Shown here: positions 61,506 through 64,000 of the stretch, piece by piece | How the letters are laid out: the number at the start of each line of letters is the position of its first letter | Position numbering within the stretch: position 1 is the stretch's first letter | Assembly (NCBI GenBank): GCA_018815245.1 | Contig: JAHIXK010000002.1 | Span: 124,001-188,000, forward strand | Length of the DNA stretch: 64,000 bases | Origin: Gammaproteobacteria bacterium | GTDB taxonomy: Bacteria > Pseudomonadota > Gammaproteobacteria > Burkholderiales > Burkholderiaceae_B | Direction: 5' to 3' | Translations under genes and position numbers: made by a program | Notes under the pieces: generated by a model | Seen by the model: the letters and a program-made list of their open reading frames with translations, nothing else | Databases searched by the model: none | What the model was told of the DNA's origin: nothing

Positions 61506-63515
61506 ATGCATTCATCGCATAAAAATGGACCACTGCGTGCGCTGTTTACAGGCGGGGCGCTGATATCGCTGAACACGCGCACACTGATTGTATGCATTGT
61601 TGCGTTGTTCGCCTTGTCACTATGCATTTACGCAATCCTGAACAACCAGCTTGCGACACACCGCGCAGAACAACTAGACCAACTGCTTCACAGCAAAGCC
61701 TTGGCTACACACAGCAACCAACCAGTCGAGAATGACAACTCAGCCACAACATTGACCCCAGTGTACTTCCACCAAGGCAACTTGCTTGAAGCCCAAACCA
61801 CCCTGCACTGGCCAAAGCACTGCAAATCCATATCGCCCCCCCTGGACTCCGGGATTCATCGATTTAAATGTAAGGGGGGACTTCGCCTTCACGCCCTGCA
61901 AACCACATTGAGCACTGATCCAGAACGCGCTGATCGGCAAATTACATTGTGGGCGATTAATGACACCGATGCGTCTTCTCTCAACATGAGAATTGAAGAT
62001 GCACTTGGTCTGGCCATGTTGGTGTTGGTCATCAGTACCCTTTGCAGCCGTTGGATTAGCAGATCTATTACACAGCCACTTGACGAAATCACAGTCAGTG
62101 CAGAGCATTTGGCCGAGGGTAATTATGATTGGCGTCTTCCAGAAAGCAGCATACGGGAAATTAACCAGCTCGCTTTCACTTTCAATCACATGGCAAAAAG
62201 CCTGCAGGAATGGGACAAAGTAATTCGCCGAACGGCATACAAAGACCAACTGACTGGCTTGGATAACCGCTCTTACCTCAGCGTCGCCCTTCGGGAGCGC
62301 ACAGAAACAGCTCGCGAACCCCTGAGCATTGTGACCTGGGGGATCGACAACCTCGACAGCATCAACGAAGTACTGGGCCATGATGTTGCCGACAACGTAT
62401 TGATAAAAGTGGCACGCAAAGCCAGCCGCACATGCCGGGAAAGCCTGGTAATTGCACGACTGGAGGGCAATGTGTTCTGCGTATTGCTGCCTCGCTCAGA
62501 ATTAGACGAATTTCTGAGCAAACACACAATGAAACGACTGCTCAACAGTTCCATGCGCATTCAAGGCTACCAATTGGATATTCAAAGCCATGCCGGACTG
62601 GCACACTACCCAGAACACGGCCAATGCCCGGATACGCTAATGAGGCGTGCTGAAATTGCACGCCAATTGGCCAAAAAGACGCGTCAAACCATCATCACAT
62701 TTGAACAGCGCATGGAACAGCGATCCGCCAACCGCCTGGAGCTGATCGCCCAGCTTCGAAAAGCCATTACCGACGAGGAGTTTTGCCTGTACTTCCAACC
62801 CAAATTAAACCTTCGGACCAACAGCATCAACCAGGCAGAGGTTCTGCTTCGCTGGAACCACCCCACACACGGGCTGATTGCTCCGGGGGCGTTTATTGAA
62901 CTGGCTGAGCAAACCGGCATGATCCGGGAAATCACGCGGCTGGTATTGAAGCAAACCTACGCCATTATCAGCCTGTGTGCCCACCAAAACATTCGCCTGT
63001 CCGTGAACTTGTCAGCCATGGACCTTGAAGACAACAGCCTGATTGATTTTGTGAGGCAGTTGCACCGGGAACAACCTGATGCCTCGCGGCACATCATGCT
63101 TGAAATTACAGAAAGCGCGGCCATGCGAGACCCCGAACAAGCACTGGAAATTTTGAACCAGTTGGCCTCCATCAACTTTCAAATTGCCGTAGACGACTTT
63201 GGCACAGGCTATTCCTCACTGGCTTACCTGAAACGTTTTCCCGTGACCGAACTGAAAATAGACCGATCACTGGTACAGGGCGCAGACTTTGACACCGATG
63301 GCCAAATCATCCTCGAATCAACCATCGAGATGGGGCATATCATGGGCTTGCTGGTGACCACTGAAGGCGTGGAAACACAGGCCGAATTTGAACTGGTTAA
63401 AAAGCTTGGAGCCGACTACGTTCAGGGCTTCTGGTTGTCAAAACCCATGCCTTTTGATGAATTCAAGTTGAAACACCTTGTGGGCAACCACGACCAACTG
63501 GTTCAACACCTGTAA
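61506..63515 (+). CDS. Membrane-bound HAMP-GGDEF-EAL cyclic-di-GMP protein
   Basis: The 669-residue product has two membrane helices (residues ~25-45, LIVCIVALFALSLCIYAIL; and ~160-180, ALGLAMLVLVISTLCS) around a ~110-residue periplasmic sensor part. A HAMP linker (RSITQPLDEITVSAEHLAEG), a GGDEF-like domain and an EAL domain follow. The cyclase signature is degenerate (LEGNVF in place of GGDEF), so it should not make c-di-GMP. The EAL domain reads EVLLRW at its signature but keeps DDFGTGYSSLAYLKRF and ELAEQTGMI, so phosphodiesterase activity is likely. There is no ribosome-binding site; a perfect inverted repeat ends 3 bp before the ATG. Confidence 0.87.
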   Translation: MHSSHKNGPLRALFTGGALISLNTRTLIVCIVALFALSLCIYAILNNQLATHRAEQLDQLLHSKALATHSNQPVENDNSATTLTPVYFHQGNLLEAQTTLHWPKHCKSISPPLDSGIHRFKCKGGLRLHALQTTLSTDPERADRQITLWAINDTDASSLNMRIEDALGLAMLVLVISTLCSRWISRSITQPLDEITVSAEHLAEGNYDWRLPESSIREINQLAFTFNHMAKSLQEWDKVIRRTAYKDQLTGLDNRSYLSVALRERTETAREPLSIVTWGIDNLDSINEVLGHDVADNVLIKVARKASRTCRESLVIARLEGNVFCVLLPRSELDEFLSKHTMKRLLNSSMRIQGYQLDIQSHAGLAHYPEHGQCPDTLMRRAEIARQLAKKTRQTIITFEQRMEQRSANRLELIAQLRKAITDEEFCLYFQPKLNLRTNSINQAEVLLRWNHPTHGLIAPGAFIELAEQTGMIREITRLVLKQTYAIISLCAHQNIRLSVNLSAMDLEDNSLIDFVRQLHREQPDASRHIMLEITESAAMRDPEQALEILNQLASINFQIAVDDFGTGYSSLAYLKRFPVTELKIDRSLVQGADFDTDGQIILESTIEMGHIMGLLVTTEGVETQAEFELVKKLGADYVQGFWLSKPMPFDEFKLKHLVGNHDQLVQHL

Positions 63516-63620
63516 ACCACGCAAATAGCACGGCAATTTCATTGAAGCTTTCCCCGAGCAGGCGCCGCTTCGCTATGATGTTGTGACGACAATTCACACA
63601 ACGCACACATCACAGTGAAA

Positions 63621-64000
63621 ATGAAACAATTCGACGTCGCCATCATCGGCAGCGGCTTGGCAGGACTTACCACCGCCCTGCAATTGGCAGACAAACTCAA
63701 AGTGGCCATCATCTGCAAACGATCGGTGTCCGATTCCGCCAGCCGCTGGGCGCAAGGAGGCATTGCCGCAGTGCGCGACCCAGCCGACAGTGTAGAGGAA
63801 CACGTGCAAGACACCCTGGTAGCAGGTGGCGGCTTGTGTGAACGGGATGCTGTGCAGTTCATTCTGGAAAACGCATCCAAATCAATCGACTGGCTGGTGG
63901 AACAAGGCGTACCATTTTCCCGTGAAGACGAAGAAGGCCCCAGCAACACCGAACCCAACGGCTTTCACCTGACCCGCGAAGGTGGGCACAGCCGCAGGCG
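63621..64000 (+). CDS. nadB: L-aspartate oxidase, N-terminal part
   Basis: The gene runs off the right edge, with about 126 residues seen. It starts KQFDVAIIGSGLAGLTTALQ, an FAD-binding Rossmann motif, then CKRSVSDSASRWAQGGIAAV and HVQDTLVAGGGLCERDAVQF, typical of NadB, which oxidises aspartate to iminoaspartate for NAD synthesis. FSREDEEG-type and FHLTREGGHSRRR segments belong to the substrate site. A GTG two codons earlier is an alternative start. nadA and nadC are not in view. Confidence 0.93.
   Translation, partial: MKQFDVAIIGSGLAGLTTALQLADKLKVAIICKRSVSDSASRWAQGGIAAVRDPADSVEEHVQDTLVAGGGLCERDAVQFILENASKSIDWLVEQGVPFSREDEEGPSNTEPNGFHLTREGGHSRR

Noticed and set aside
1-64000. tRNA, rRNA, insertion sequences, prophage or integrase genes
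   Set aside because: No cloverleaf, rRNA segment, transposase or integrase motif was found in the gaps or frames.

Overview
The window reads as chromosomal DNA of a free-living betaproteobacterium of the Burkholderiales, plausibly close to Limnobacter. This is an inference from gene content and protein style: a pyrR-pyrB-pyrC' cluster behind algH and ruvX, rubredoxin divergent from thiD, cyanase with an NrtA-type transporter, hemL, arsS, and many regulators. No rRNA, tRNA, phage, insertion sequence or CRISPR array was found. Coding density is high, with many 4-bp start/stop overlaps.

Left part (1-16,100): a truncated GH17-like gene, an outer-membrane-like protein, a receiver-only protein, then DUF547, ATP-grasp and YHS lipoprotein genes. 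Next comes what I read as a selenium neighbourhood. It holds a four-gene ABC transporter whose binding protein resembles the 'putative selenate' clade of the PhnD superfamily, egtD, a SenB-like selenosugar synthase, an NDH-like/SelD fusion and a VTT membrane protein. A wrecked RES/Xre toxin-antitoxin locus sits in the middle. Two copies of a ~200-bp palindromic repeat flank the methyltransferase-senB-selD-VTT block.

Middle (16,100-38,000): FKBP isomerase; a cyanate operon (cynS plus NrtABD-like transporter) led by a DJ-1/PfpI isonitrile-hydratase-like gene and a histidine kinase/response regulator pair; a histone H1-like Lys/Ala/Pro protein; a quinone reductase; NADP-glutamate dehydrogenase; an orphan LuxR-type regulator; a TetR-controlled RND efflux operon; an RluF-type pseudouridine synthase; and a two-gene coiled-coil/c-di-GMP operon.

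Right part (38,000-64,000): a frameshifted nucleotidyltransferase remnant, a lipase with an overlapping secreted partner, the third palindromic repeat, queE with an unusual QueD-like protein, phosphomannomutase, apaH, and the plsC-pyrC'-pyrB-pyrR-ruvX-algH operon with a dihydroorotase-like pseudoenzyme. These are followed by photolyase, a MAPEG protein, an autotransporter esterase, hemL, thiE, thiD, rubredoxin, a coiled-coil membrane protein, arsS, thiS-thiG-trmB, a GGDEF/EAL protein behind a perfect inverted repeat, and the start of nadB.

The two signals most worth following are the selenium gene neighbourhood (uptake, selenophosphate, selenosugar and a hercynine-forming enzyme, with no senA visible) and the nested palindromic repeat family. 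All functional calls come from reading motifs by eye; no database search was run.
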